A DNA stretch of 64,000 nucleotides from an uncultured Acholeplasmatales bacterium (GTDB lineage Bacteria > Bacillota_I > Bacilli_A > Acholeplasmatales > Anaeroplasmataceae): positions 39,054-103,053 of the forward strand of contig CALUXR010000003.1 in NCBI GenBank assembly GCA_944324795.1, read 5' to 3'. The notes under the pieces were generated by a model, which saw only the letters and a list, made by a program, of their open reading frames with translations, did no database searches and was not told where the DNA came from. Shown here piece by piece: positions 37,364-47,385 of this stretch; within the stretch, counting starts at the first letter, position 1; each line of letters starts with the position of its first letter. The position numbers were made by a program, and so were the translations under genes.

Positions 37364-38236
37364 ATGAATGTCTTATTTATTATTGTTTTAATTACGTTTA
37401 TTTTATTATTGGCAGTATTTACTATTTTTATAATTAAATATAAGAAAGATACTTTAATTACTATTAATAATGGTGATAGTGATATTGCTATATTTTATGG
37501 TTATCTTAAGAAACGTAATCAAAATAAGGTAGTAAGAGTAAGTAAAAAAGTATTTAAAATAGCTGCTGATATTATATTCGCAGCTGTTTTTCTTATAATT
37601 ATAATCTTCTTTATTTTTAATTATTTTAATATTACACCATATAAGATTATGGTTGTAGCTACTAATTCTATGGCTTTTAAGAATGAAGAAAATGAATATT
37701 TAGAAAACATTAACAATCAATTTAATGCTAATGATATTGTAATAGTTAAAAAGGTTAATAATATTAATGAACTTAAATTATATGATGTTATATCATATAT
37801 TAATGAAGATAATGTAAATATAATACATAGAATAATAGAAATTGATAATGATAGTATTATTACAAGAGGAGATAGTAATAATATATCAGATAAGCCAATT
37901 AAATTTAGTCAAGTTGTAGGTGTTTATACTAATTTTAAGATTCCTAAACTTGGTTTAATTGTTTTCTTTTTAGAGTCTTATTTTGGTGTTTTATGTATTA
38001 TTAGTATTTATTATTTATTAATATTATGTTCTATTATTTTTTCTAAAATTAATAAAGAAGAAAAAGAAAGATTAGAATTTTTAATTAAATTAGTAAAAAA
38101 TAGAACTAAATTTATTTTAATAGGAAAAGATGGAAAGATTATAGTTGATTCTAATAATTATAAATTAATTAAAGAAAAGAATTTGAATTTAAAAACTAAA
38201 ATTATAGGTGATAATGATGAAGTTAAAATTAACTAG
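37364..38236 (+). CDS. sipW: Signal peptidase I of SipW (S26B) type with N-terminal extension
   Basis: A 290-residue membrane peptidase. Catalytic blocks: VVATNSMAF (Ser102), IIHRIIEI (His155, in place of the Lys of ordinary bacterial enzymes) and ITRGDSNN (168-172), the Ser-His ER/SipW type. Hydrophobic segments near 3-25, 67-90 and 195-225. About 100 residues longer than Bacillus SipW because of an extra N-terminal helix plus linker and a basic C-terminal tail. Placed next to three proteins with SipW-type signal peptides, it is their likely processing enzyme. No convincing ribosome binding site is seen 17 bases after the first gene, so its translation may be low. Confidence 0.85.
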   Translation: MNVLFIIVLITFILLLAVFTIFIIKYKKDTLITINNGDSDIAIFYGYLKKRNQNKVVRVSKKVFKIAADIIFAAVFLIIIIFFIFNYFNITPYKIMVVATNSMAFKNEENEYLENINNQFNANDIVIVKKVNNINELKLYDVISYINEDNVNIIHRIIEIDNDSIITRGDSNNISDKPIKFSQVVGVYTNFKIPKLGLIVFFLESYFGVLCIISIYYLLILCSIIFSKINKEEKERLEFLIKLVKNRTKFILIGKDGKIIVDSNNYKLIKEKNLNLKTKIIGDNDEVKIN

Positions 38237-39974
38237 ATTAAAAATAATCGCTATATGTGTATCGATATTCTATGCCTTTATTAGTTTATTTGTAGGTCTT
38301 AGTTTAGATGCATCATATGAAGTTTTTAAAGATGATAATCCAATAGCTTTAATAGCTAGAGCCATGGGATTTAATGAAATTATACCAACAAGTCAAACAT
38401 GGATTATGTTATGCTTTTTACTTATTTGGCTTGTAATATATGTTGTATCAGTTTGTTATGTTAATAGTTATGCTAAAAATAAGGAAGAAAGTCCTATTAA
38501 TAGTAAATATATATTAATATATGCAATAATATTATTTATATGTTTATTATTATCTATTGGCATTGCGACATTATTCTTTTTACCTAATAATTTTGGTATT
38601 TATAAAGATTCATTAATATTTACATTTGAAACATTGTTTTTTGCTTTAGTTATAACATTATTTATTTGTTTATTATGTTTTTCTTTAGTTGGATTATATA
38701 TTAATATAAAAAACTATAAAAAGCCTTTATTTAGTGTTGAAAATACACCTAAAGAAGAAGTTAGAAATCATAGTTTAAATGATACTTTTGCTAATAAAGA
38801 AGATAATAAAAATGTTAATGTTTCAGCATCTCCTCAAATTATTCAATCTAGTCAAGGATTAAATAATATTAAAGATAAAGAAGAATTATTTAAAGGGTTA
38901 ACAAAAATTGATAAAGAATATTTTAATAGAGGAAATTTAAATTTAGATAGTACTAATTTAAGTTTAAGTGATATTTGTAAAAATCTACAAATTTATTTAG
39001 CTAAAGAAGAAAGGTTATTTTATGACTTAAATATATTAAGATCATTTATAGCAGGTTTATCTTCTTCAAGTCTAATTATATTAGAAGGTATATCTGGTAC
39101 AGGTAAATCTTCATTACCACGTTATTTTGCTAAATTTATTGGTGAAGAAGCTTATTTTGAAGCTATTCAAGCAACATATCGCGATAGAGCTAATTTACTT
39201 GGTTATTATAATGAATTTACTAATACTTATATGGAAACTGATTTCTTAAAATCATTATATAAAGCTTCAATATATCCTAATAAATTAAACTTTGTAGTTT
39301 TAGATGAAATGAATATTTCTCGTGTTGAATATTATTTTGCTGATTTCTTATCAGTACTAGAATATCCTGAAGATAGTAGAAAGATAAGATTAATGGAATT
39401 ACCATTAGATTATAAAGCCCCTAACAATTTAAAAAATGGTTATTTAGAGATTTCTCCTAATAATTATTTTATAGGAACATGTAATAAAGATGATTCAACA
39501 TATACATTAACAGATAAAGTAATAGATAGAGCTATTGTTATTGATTTTAAAAATTATGGTGAAGAAATTAAATTTAATGAAGATGTAAAACCTATAATAT
39601 TATCTTACAACACATTAAATAATTTATTTAAAAATGCTAAAGATAATAAAGACTATAATTTAACTGATAATGATTTTAAAGCTATCTTAGCTTTATTAAA
39701 AGAAATGGAAACATTATTTGATGTAGTTATTGGTAATCGTATATTAAATCAATTAAAGAACTTTACTCCTGTTTATGTTTCTTGTGGTGGAACTAAAGAT
39801 GAAGCTATTGATTTTATGTTTAGTACTAAAATATTAAGGAAATTAGATGGTCATTTTGAATCTTCTTTAAAACAATCTTTAAATAAATTAAAACAATATT
39901 TAAAATCTGATTTTATATTTAATATGAATGAATCTGTTAAATTAATAGATAAATATATACGTAGGTTACAATGA
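38217..39974 (+). CDS. Membrane-anchored McrB-like AAA+ protein
   Basis: About 585 residues. Four membrane helices within residues 1-165, a polar linker, then an AAA+ domain of McrB/AAA_5 type: Walker A LEGISGTGKSS (291-298), the pre-Walker-B block RDRANLLGYYNEF, Walker B VVLDEMNISRVEYYFADFLS (Asp363) and IGTCNKDDSTYTLTDKVIDR with the arginine finger. These are the hallmarks of McrB-type motors, but membrane anchoring is unusual. Overlaps the sipW end by 20 bases and the next gene by 4 (ATGA). GTG 38208 and ATG 38214 are alternative starts after AGGTG. Probably works with the DUF2357-like product that follows. Confidence 0.8.
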   Translation: MKLKLTRLKIIAICVSIFYAFISLFVGLSLDASYEVFKDDNPIALIARAMGFNEIIPTSQTWIMLCFLLIWLVIYVVSVCYVNSYAKNKEESPINSKYILIYAIILFICLLLSIGIATLFFLPNNFGIYKDSLIFTFETLFFALVITLFICLLCFSLVGLYINIKNYKKPLFSVENTPKEEVRNHSLNDTFANKEDNKNVNVSASPQIIQSSQGLNNIKDKEELFKGLTKIDKEYFNRGNLNLDSTNLSLSDICKNLQIYLAKEERLFYDLNILRSFIAGLSSSSLIILEGISGTGKSSLPRYFAKFIGEEAYFEAIQATYRDRANLLGYYNEFTNTYMETDFLKSLYKASIYPNKLNFVVLDEMNISRVEYYFADFLSVLEYPEDSRKIRLMELPLDYKAPNNLKNGYLEISPNNYFIGTCNKDDSTYTLTDKVIDRAIVIDFKNYGEEIKFNEDVKPIILSYNTLNNLFKNAKDNKDYNLTDNDFKAILALLKEMETLFDVVIGNRILNQLKNFTPVYVSCGGTKDEAIDFMFSTKILRKLDGHFESSLKQSLNKLKQYLKSDFIFNMNESVKLIDKYIRRLQ

Positions 39975-41053
39975 AAAATGATGTAGATTTAATTAATTTA
40001 AAAGATTATATAGATAAGATTAAAGAAGTAATTAATAGAATATTTAATATTATTAATAAATATAATTATTCATTAAAAGAAGAAGAAAGAATAGTAAGAA
40101 TCAATGAATTATATCGTTATGATTCTAGATTATTACGTCAAACTTTAAGAGAACCTAAGTTCTTTAAGAAAATTAATGATGATTTAAAACCTGAATATTT
40201 ATATAGTTATGATCTTATAGATAATATTGATACTTATGAAAATAGGTTTATTAAATATTTAATAAATTTAATAAAAAGAAACCTAGTTATTATTTTAAAG
40301 ACTTTTAAGCCTTTAAATATTAGTCAAATTTTAAATGGTAAATTATCATTTACTTATTATGGTAATTATAAAAATTTAAGTTATTTAAACAATGATAATG
40401 ATATATCTGATATTTATAATGAATTAGAAGATATAAATCATAAAATTAGTTTAATAATGAGAACAAATTATTATAAGCATATTAATAATGTTATTTTTAA
40501 TGAAGTAATTGTTACTAATTTATTAAATGATGATTCTAATTATAATTATTGTTATAGATTTTATTTAATTAAAAATAATTATTATCCTAACTTCATTAAT
40601 AAATTAATTAATGATTTAAGATTAAATACTAATATTATTAAAGATGTTAAAACAATAAAAAATGGTGAATTTAAGAACTTTATTTGTTCTTATAATGGTT
40701 TTATATTAACATTAAATTCAAATTTAAATAATTTAAAATTAAATATTAAAATTAATGATTTAGAAGAAAATTATAATATAAGTTTAGTAGAAAATAGTTA
40801 TTTACCAATCTTAAAAATTAATGAAACAAATATACCATTATTATTTGTTTTAGATTATAGTAATATAATTTTAACTTTAATATTTAGTGTATTAAATAAA
40901 AATAATAGTTGTCCTTATTGTGGAGAAATATTAAATGAAGATAATTGTTCATATTGTGGATTAAAATATAAAAAATATATTAAAGATAATAATGAATATT
41001 TATGGATTATAAATTTATTAGATTTACCAATAGGTGGTGATTTAAATGCTTAA
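39971..41053 (+). CDS. DUF2357/McrC-like partner with C-terminal zinc ribbon
   Basis: A 360-residue soluble protein. Residues 86-100 (IDTYENRFIKYLINL) match the conserved ENRF-K block of DUF2357 proteins, which are the McrC-like partners of McrB-type AAA+ proteins. The C-terminus carries a four-cysteine zinc ribbon (CPYCGEIL 314-321, CSYCGLKY 326-333). I see no PD-(D/E)XK nuclease motif, which the usual partners have, so this may be a non-cleaving adaptor. Start codon shared with the stop of the AAA+ gene (ATGA), giving tight coupling. Family call by eye; moderately sure. Confidence 0.65.
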   Translation: MKNDVDLINLKDYIDKIKEVINRIFNIINKYNYSLKEEERIVRINELYRYDSRLLRQTLREPKFFKKINDDLKPEYLYSYDLIDNIDTYENRFIKYLINLIKRNLVIILKTFKPLNISQILNGKLSFTYYGNYKNLSYLNNDNDISDIYNELEDINHKISLIMRTNYYKHINNVIFNEVIVTNLLNDDSNYNYCYRFYLIKNNYYPNFINKLINDLRLNTNIIKDVKTIKNGEFKNFICSYNGFILTLNSNLNNLKLNIKINDLEENYNISLVENSYLPILKINETNIPLLFVLDYSNIILTLIFSVLNKNNSCPYCGEILNEDNCSYCGLKYKKYIKDNNEYLWIINLLDLPIGGDLNA

Positions 41054-42125
41054 AAAAATATTAATGTTATTTATTTTAAGTATATCTTTATTTTACATTA
41101 CTTCTTGTAGTGCCTTTATGGGTAGTGATGAAGGCTTAATGATTGAAGATATAAAAGCTGAATATAATGAAGAAGATGGTTCAACTAAAATAACTATAAC
41201 ATTTACAGATGAAGATGAAGCAGAAGTTACATTTACTATTCCTAAAGGGGAACAAGGTGAAAATGGTTTAGCTGGTGTAGGTATAGAAAGTATTGTAGAA
41301 ACAGAAAATAATACATTACTTATAACATTTACAGATGAAACAACAAAAGAAATTCCTTTAGATTTAGAAGATATAACTGATATTTATTCTACTTATAAAC
41401 CAAATGAAAATACTACTACAGTTACTATTGAAACTAATAAAAATAAATATGAATTTAATGTTAATGATCCACTTGGTATTTCAAATATAACTAATAGTAT
41501 TGATGGTTCAACAGGTAATATTTTACTTGAAATCAATATGACTGATGGGACAAAAAAAGAAATAATAATTCCTAAAGGAGAAAAAGGAGACACTGGTTTA
41601 GGGATTGAAAATATAGTGGCAAGTGAAAATAATTTAGAATATATTTTATCTATAACATATACTGACGGACAAACCAATGATATTGTTTTTACTAAGCCAA
41701 AATCTACAATTTGGTATAGTGGTAATGGTGAACCTAATAATATGAGTTTAGGAATATTTCCAAATGATGGTGATTTCTATTTTGATAAAGCTAATTTTAG
41801 GTTTTATCAGTATGATGGCATGTTTTCATTATCATGGGAATTAGTGGCTGATTTAGGTTTAACTGGTGATGCTTGTCAAGTTACTTTTAATGCTACTGCT
41901 AATGGTGGTTCTATTATAACTGGAAATAACGTCATAACTTGTCAAAAAGGCGATTATGTAGCATTAAGTGATATACCGATCGCTTATAAAGAAGGATATG
42001 AATTTGTAGGTTGGTATACTTCTAAAAATGGTAATAATAATGTTAATGCAGAAAGATTTACTGATTTAACAGCAGTATTAAGTAATTTAACTTTATATGC
42101 TTGTTTTGAAGAAATAAGCGAATAG
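41046..42125 (+). CDS. Surface lipoprotein with collagen-like fragments and InlB-type repeat
   Basis: A 359-residue lipoprotein: signal peptide MLKKILMLFILSISLFYITS followed by the lipobox cysteine. The mature part has two GEQGENG/GEKGDTG collagen-like stretches (near 75 and 180), beta-rich segments between, and a C-terminal Listeria-Bacteroides (InlB B-type) repeat ending GYEFVGWYTS and LTLYACFEE. It overlaps the preceding gene by 8 bases. Membrane-anchored on the outside of the cell, it may tether or nucleate the SipW-dependent proteins. Confidence 0.8.
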   Translation: MLKKILMLFILSISLFYITSCSAFMGSDEGLMIEDIKAEYNEEDGSTKITITFTDEDEAEVTFTIPKGEQGENGLAGVGIESIVETENNTLLITFTDETTKEIPLDLEDITDIYSTYKPNENTTTVTIETNKNKYEFNVNDPLGISNITNSIDGSTGNILLEINMTDGTKKEIIIPKGEKGDTGLGIENIVASENNLEYILSITYTDGQTNDIVFTKPKSTIWYSGNGEPNNMSLGIFPNDGDFYFDKANFRFYQYDGMFSLSWELVADLGLTGDACQVTFNATANGGSIITGNNVITCQKGDYVALSDIPIAYKEGYEFVGWYTSKNGNNNVNAERFTDLTAVLSNLTLYACFEEISE

Positions 42126-42138
42126 AAAGGAGACCATA

Positions 42139-42732
42139 ATGAAAAAACTAGGCGTAGCTTTTAGTTTGATAATATTAATAATTTCTATTATAACCATTAG
42201 CTATGCTAGTTTTGTAGTTGATGGTGAAGATAAATTATCAACAAGTGTTGCTAATATAAATATAAACACTTCAAGTGTTAGTATTGGTAAATATAATCTT
42301 GTCAAATTTACTAGTTCAAAAGGTTTATCTTATGATCGTAATGATTTAACTATAGTTAAAGAAGATGCAAAAATTGAAGTTAAGTTTAATATTACAAATT
42401 ATTACACGTATTTTCAAAAACAATATGTTTATTTTACTTTAGATGTTAAAAGTAATACTAGTTTATATAATCTAAATCCTAATATTTATATGTATATAAA
42501 TGATAAATTTTCTTATTTTGATGTTTCTTTTAATGGGACTAGTTATATGGCTACTATGCCAATATCTAGAAATACTATCTATGATAATAATTATTTTGCT
42601 TATATAGCTTCAACGTATATGACAGGTATTACATTAATTATAGATTTTTCTAATGTTATAACTGATAATGCTAAATTAAATTCAATAGACGAACAATTTG
42701 AATTAATTTGTGAGGCAAAGGAGGCAGTATAG
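42139..42732 (+). CDS. Second SipW-type exported protein
   Basis: A 197-residue exported protein. The signal peptide ends ISIITISYASFVVDGEDKLS, the SipW-type pattern shared with the first gene. The mature region is Asn-, Tyr- and Ser-rich and beta-like, without cysteine until the last residues (ELICEAKEAV). Behind AAAGGAG and directly abutting the next gene. Perhaps a minor or tip subunit. No defined domain recognised. Confidence 0.65.
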   Translation: MKKLGVAFSLIILIISIITISYASFVVDGEDKLSTSVANININTSSVSIGKYNLVKFTSSKGLSYDRNDLTIVKEDAKIEVKFNITNYYTYFQKQYVYFTLDVKSNTSLYNLNPNIYMYINDKFSYFDVSFNGTSYMATMPISRNTIYDNNYFAYIASTYMTGITLIIDFSNVITDNAKLNSIDEQFELICEAKEAV

Positions 42733-45051
42733 ATGAAAAAAGTTAAATTAATATTATTAATGATTTTAATTTTAGGCATATCTATTACTACTTGTTTTGC
42801 AGCATATTTGATTATTGACAGTAAAATATCAACTAATATTTCAAGTGTTGAAACAGGTAAATATAAAGTTACATTTACCGACAATGATACAGTAGTTAAA
42901 ACTATGTATGTCGATAGTGGTTATAATTTAAGTTTGAAGGATGCACCGTATTATTTTAAAAATAATCAAGCAATTAAATGGATAAGTAATGGAACAATCA
43001 TTAATGCATTTGAAGGTAATATTACTAGTAATATGGTTTTTTCAGCAAATACTTTTTCATCAAATGAAATAATTACCGAAGCCTTGCAAAATGGTCCAGG
43101 TTGGCCCCATGGTGATAATAACATAGGCGATTTTAATGACAAATATAAAAATGGATATGTTTTTAATTCTCAAATGAATTTATATTATTGGACAGATTAT
43201 TGGACCCCACCATATATAAAAACAAGTAGTGATACAGGTGGTATACTTCAAAACAGTGATTTGTTGAATAACGACAATTATATAGGTTTTCAAGTAGGAA
43301 CAAATGATTGCAACTATACTCTCCAATTAAATAGAGATATTATTCTAATGGGAAATATTACTGTTGGTGGAAGAACTGGCTTTTATGGTAATAACTCTAG
43401 TTATTCGCAAATTTCCTATCAAGGTTTTATAATAGGTAATTATTGTACATTAGATTTAAATGGGCATGATTTAATTGTTGGTGATCCTAATGATGATGCA
43501 ATGCTAGATGTATGGGGTCAAGTAACAGATACTAGTATAAATAAAAAAGGAACATTAGTATTAGATTCTAATTCAACAATGTATGCTGTAATGCCTATAG
43601 AAGACGTGTATCATGAAAAGAGAATGCCTTATACATATTATACTAATGATAATATATTTTCTATGTATCGCTGCCCTTACTGGACATGTAACACTATAAT
43701 TAATTCTGGAACTAATATTTATGGTAAATATATGATTGATTTGGGTGGTAATAATAAAAATATGATCAAAGGTGATATTAAACTATTTGGTAAAACGGAT
43801 GGTTTAATAAAGCTTGAATCTGGATATGTAACAAGGAAAGTATCAGAAGATACTACCATCAAAAATTTAGGGGGAGTATATGTTAATGATTGGCTTTATC
43901 AAAAAATAAACTATGATATTTATGATGCTACAGTAACATTTAATAAGTTCATAATGCCGTTTGAATATACCGGTTTAAATGCGAATATGGATAGTACGGG
44001 ATATGATTTCTTTATTTCACCTTATTATAATTTTAGGTTATATAATACAACATTAAATTTGAATCAACATCTAGTGTTCATGCCAGGTTCATATTTATAT
44101 ATGGATGAAAGATCCATATTAAATATGTCTTATTTGCAAGAACAAAGTATGGAATCTATTGGTGCTTCTGGAATTACTATTCCAACAAAATATTGGCAAG
44201 CATCAGCAGGACTGACATTTATTGACGATTTATATTTGATGAATAGTATAAAGTCGTTTTTTGAATTAGAAGACTACTACCACACCTCTGGTAATAATAA
44301 AGGTTATGAAAATACTGAAGGATATAAATGTGATATTTTTCAAAATAGAGGAAGTTTTTGGTCTAATTTAGACCCAGCTTATGGTGAAATATGTGGAGAA
44401 ATAAACTTTATTAAACAAGGTTATACGCAGTATAATTATATTCAATTTGGCGGAAGGTTATATATAGATAAATTGAGTGAATTCGAAAGTAGTTTTAATA
44501 TAGCGAAAACAAATGGAATTAATGTCAGACTATTTTCTTCTACATTTAAGACAGATTGGTGTAGAATTTTTGGTTTTCAAAGTACAACTATTAAGAAAAT
44601 ATATAGAGATGTTACAGGTTATTATAATTATCCTTTAGTAGTAAATGATTATGTTTTAATGAATCCTGATGATCCTAGTGGTAAAACTTTAATGGACATA
44701 AAAAGTAAATCTGCTTATAAATATGATTTTGCATCTAAAACAATTTATAATCAAAGTGAATATTATGCTTTTATATTTAGTACAACTGATTTAAGTAACT
44801 TGGCATATTGTAATAATTTAAATGATACTAATAGTCTTGATGGAACTTATGTTAGAGTAGGTGCTACTATCGATAGTAAAACGATTAGTTTATCTGGGAA
44901 AAACTATATTTTATATAATGGTGCTTATATTCCCGCTAGTGGTAATGGTTATTCTGTTACTAAATTTATTGATAATAGTATTTATGCTAATTATTTAAAT
45001 TGGACATTTACATATAGCAACAATAAATGGACACAAAGTAATCCAGTATAA
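42733..45051 (+). CDS. Large exported protein with SipW-type signal peptide, unknown fold
   Basis: A 772-residue protein. Signal region MKKVKLILLMILILGISITT, then CFAAYLIIDSKISTNISSVE, again the SipW pattern. A short InlB-like stretch follows (KYKVTFTDNDTVVKT). The bulk is aromatic, Asn- and Gly-rich, with repeated LDLNGHDLIVG and NTIINSGTNIYG strands that suggest a beta-solenoid or beta-sandwich adhesin. No membrane anchor at the C-terminus, so it is secreted or incorporated into a fibre. No known family recognised. Starts on the base after the previous stop, with CAAAGGAGG before it. Confidence 0.6.
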   Translation: MKKVKLILLMILILGISITTCFAAYLIIDSKISTNISSVETGKYKVTFTDNDTVVKTMYVDSGYNLSLKDAPYYFKNNQAIKWISNGTIINAFEGNITSNMVFSANTFSSNEIITEALQNGPGWPHGDNNIGDFNDKYKNGYVFNSQMNLYYWTDYWTPPYIKTSSDTGGILQNSDLLNNDNYIGFQVGTNDCNYTLQLNRDIILMGNITVGGRTGFYGNNSSYSQISYQGFIIGNYCTLDLNGHDLIVGDPNDDAMLDVWGQVTDTSINKKGTLVLDSNSTMYAVMPIEDVYHEKRMPYTYYTNDNIFSMYRCPYWTCNTIINSGTNIYGKYMIDLGGNNKNMIKGDIKLFGKTDGLIKLESGYVTRKVSEDTTIKNLGGVYVNDWLYQKINYDIYDATVTFNKFIMPFEYTGLNANMDSTGYDFFISPYYNFRLYNTTLNLNQHLVFMPGSYLYMDERSILNMSYLQEQSMESIGASGITIPTKYWQASAGLTFIDDLYLMNSIKSFFELEDYYHTSGNNKGYENTEGYKCDIFQNRGSFWSNLDPAYGEICGEINFIKQGYTQYNYIQFGGRLYIDKLSEFESSFNIAKTNGINVRLFSSTFKTDWCRIFGFQSTTIKKIYRDVTGYYNYPLVVNDYVLMNPDDPSGKTLMDIKSKSAYKYDFASKTIYNQSEYYAFIFSTTDLSNLAYCNNLNDTNSLDGTYVRVGATIDSKTISLSGKNYILYNGAYIPASGNGYSVTKFIDNSIYANYLNWTFTYSNNKWTQSNPV

Positions 45052-45074
45052 AGTCTTAAGGAGGTATACCTTTT

Positions 45075-45806
45075 ATGGAACAAAATAAAAGAATAATAAT
45101 AGATAATTTACATAAATCATATGGTAAAAAAGAAGTAATAAAAGGTATATCTTTAGAAGTATATGATGGTGAATTATTTGGTTTTATTGGTAAAAATGGT
45201 GTAGGTAAATCTACAACTATTGAATGTATGTTAGGTATTAAACCATTCAATAGTGGAGATATATTAGTTAATAATTACTCTATTAAAAAAGAGCCTAATA
45301 AAGCCAAATATGATGTTGGTTATGTTTCTAGTGAGCCTATTTGTTATGATGATATGACAGGTTTTTCATTTGTTGAATTTATGGCATCGGTTTATAAAGT
45401 TAAAGAAGAAGATTATATTAATAATTTAAATTATTTAAAAAATAGACTAGATTTATCTGATTATGACTTAAATAGACAAGTTAAAGAATATAGTCATGGT
45501 ATGAAACAAAAATTATGCTTAATTGCTTCATTAATTCACAATCCTTCACTTTGGGTTTTAGATGAACCAACTGTAGGTCTTGATGCTTTTACAGCTAATG
45601 AGCTATCTAAAATGATGAAAGAATATACTGAATCAGGTAAAACTTGTTTTATTACAAGCCATAACATTGAACTTGTAGCTAAAATATGTGATCGCGTTGC
45701 AATTATTAAAGACGGCTTAATAGTTGGGACATATGATCTAGCTAGTGAACCTAGATATCGTTATATGTTACAAGATTTATTTTTTGAGGCTTATAATGGT
45801 TCTTAA
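45075..45806 (+). CDS. ABC transporter ATPase of the surface operon
   Basis: A 243-residue nucleotide-binding protein. Walker A FIGKNGVGKSTTIECML, signature YSHGMKQKLCL, Walker B LWVLDEPTVGLD, and H-loop ITSHNIE. Belongs to the ABC-2 exporter class. AAGGAGG precedes it. It overlaps the permease gene by 11 bases. Likely exports a component or modifier of the surface structure encoded around it. Confidence 0.9.
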   Translation: MEQNKRIIIDNLHKSYGKKEVIKGISLEVYDGELFGFIGKNGVGKSTTIECMLGIKPFNSGDILVNNYSIKKEPNKAKYDVGYVSSEPICYDDMTGFSFVEFMASVYKVKEEDYINNLNYLKNRLDLSDYDLNRQVKEYSHGMKQKLCLIASLIHNPSLWVLDEPTVGLDAFTANELSKMMKEYTESGKTCFITSHNIELVAKICDRVAIIKDGLIVGTYDLASEPRYRYMLQDLFFEAYNGS

Positions 45807-47385
45807 TATATTTTTAAGAGAATTATTTTCTAGCCGTCTGTTTTTAAATAAAGGTTTTAAAAGAGTATATAATATTTTATTTATGTTATTATGGATTTCA
45901 CTAATAGTCATATTTTTAAGTTATACTTATAATTTATTTTATGATAGACTTAGTGTATTTGCTAATTTTAATCGTTATTTTTTAGTTATTTTAATAGCTA
46001 TATTTACCATCTTGATATCTATTTATAGTGTTAAAGATATTAATAGAGTTTATTTTAATAATAAAAACGAAAAAATATTATTGACGTCTCGTCCTATTGA
46101 TATTTATAGTATTTTATTTGGTAAATTATTATATATTTATTTAAGAATATTTATTTATACATTATTTACTAGTTTTTTAGTTCTTTTATTATACGGAATT
46201 AAATTAGATTATAGTATTACTTATTATTTTTATTCTATAATTAATACAATATTTTTAAGTTTGTTTAGTTTAGGATTAAGTTTATTATTTAGTATTTGTT
46301 TTAGATTTATATTTAATATAATAAAAAAGAATAAAATAATATTAATTATATTTACAATTATTATTAGCTTTTCCCTTGCTATTATTTATTCATTTTTATT
46401 AAATTTATTTGTTAATTTAGTAAGAAATGAAGGAATAAATACTTTATTTAATACTACAAATATTAATAAATTAATTAATATAAGTAGTAATATTTATCCA
46501 ATTTATAATTTAATTAATTTTAATTTAAATATTTCAAAATTAACTAATTTATTAATTAGTTTAGGTATTATTTTTAGTTTATTTTTTATTAGTGTTATTT
46601 GTTTTAAAACATATTATACATTTTATTTAAAAGAAAATTCTAATAATAATAGACATTACTTAGATCATCAAGTAAGGCTTTTAAGTCCTACTAAAGCTCT
46701 AATTAAAAAAGAATTATTTTTAAGTTTTAATAATGATGATGGTATATTTAGTTATTTATCATTAATATTAGTTGAACCATTACTAATTTATGTGGTTATT
46801 AGTGCTATTCATTTAATATTTAATACTGGTAATTTAAATTATATTAGATATTTATATCCTAATGCTTATTTAACTATTGATACAATTTTAATTATTTTAT
46901 TTATTTCTGTTATTAATTCAACATCAAGTATATCTTTAGAAAAAGAAAAACAAATGTTAATTAAAATTAAGACTTTACCAATCAGTCCTATTAAACAATT
47001 AAGCATTAAAATGTTTGTACCTTATTTCATATCAAGTATATTTTATTTAATTTCTTTATTAATTTTAGTAATTACTAAGGAGATGACAGGGATAAGTTTC
47101 TTATTTTTATTAATGATTGGTTTATTTATATTATTAATTTTAAATTTAAGTTCTATATATACTGATTTAAAAATGAAAAATGGCTTTATATCAGTATTAT
47201 TAGATTTTATTTTACCAATATTTTATGTTATGGTTTCTTTTATTTTAAGTTTATTTATTGATTTAAATGAAACTTATTATTATTTAATTATTATTGGTTG
47301 TTTAATTATTACTTTAATTGGTCTATTGATTAATTATAAAAAGCGAATTGAAGATGGATTCATTAAACATGAGGTGAGTCTATGA
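45796..47385 (+). CDS. ABC exporter permease, large ABC_export-like type
   Basis: A 529-residue membrane protein with about twelve hydrophobic helices. It resembles the large single-chain permeases that pair with ABC-2 ATPases (putative ABC exporter family), including a central cytoplasmic segment with SPTKALIKKELFLSF and SISLEKEKQMLIKIKTLPIS. The start is ATG 45796 inside the ATPase end; the frame is open to 45745 but lacks a binding site there. Overlaps the next gene by 4 bases (ATGA). Confidence 0.78.
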   Translation: MVLNIFLRELFSSRLFLNKGFKRVYNILFMLLWISLIVIFLSYTYNLFYDRLSVFANFNRYFLVILIAIFTILISIYSVKDINRVYFNNKNEKILLTSRPIDIYSILFGKLLYIYLRIFIYTLFTSFLVLLLYGIKLDYSITYYFYSIINTIFLSLFSLGLSLLFSICFRFIFNIIKKNKIILIIFTIIISFSLAIIYSFLLNLFVNLVRNEGINTLFNTTNINKLINISSNIYPIYNLINFNLNISKLTNLLISLGIIFSLFFISVICFKTYYTFYLKENSNNNRHYLDHQVRLLSPTKALIKKELFLSFNNDDGIFSYLSLILVEPLLIYVVISAIHLIFNTGNLNYIRYLYPNAYLTIDTILIILFISVINSTSSISLEKEKQMLIKIKTLPISPIKQLSIKMFVPYFISSIFYLISLLILVITKEMTGISFLFLLMIGLFILLILNLSSIYTDLKMKNGFISVLLDFILPIFYVMVSFILSLFIDLNETYYYLIIIGCLIITLIGLLINYKKRIEDGFIKHEVSL

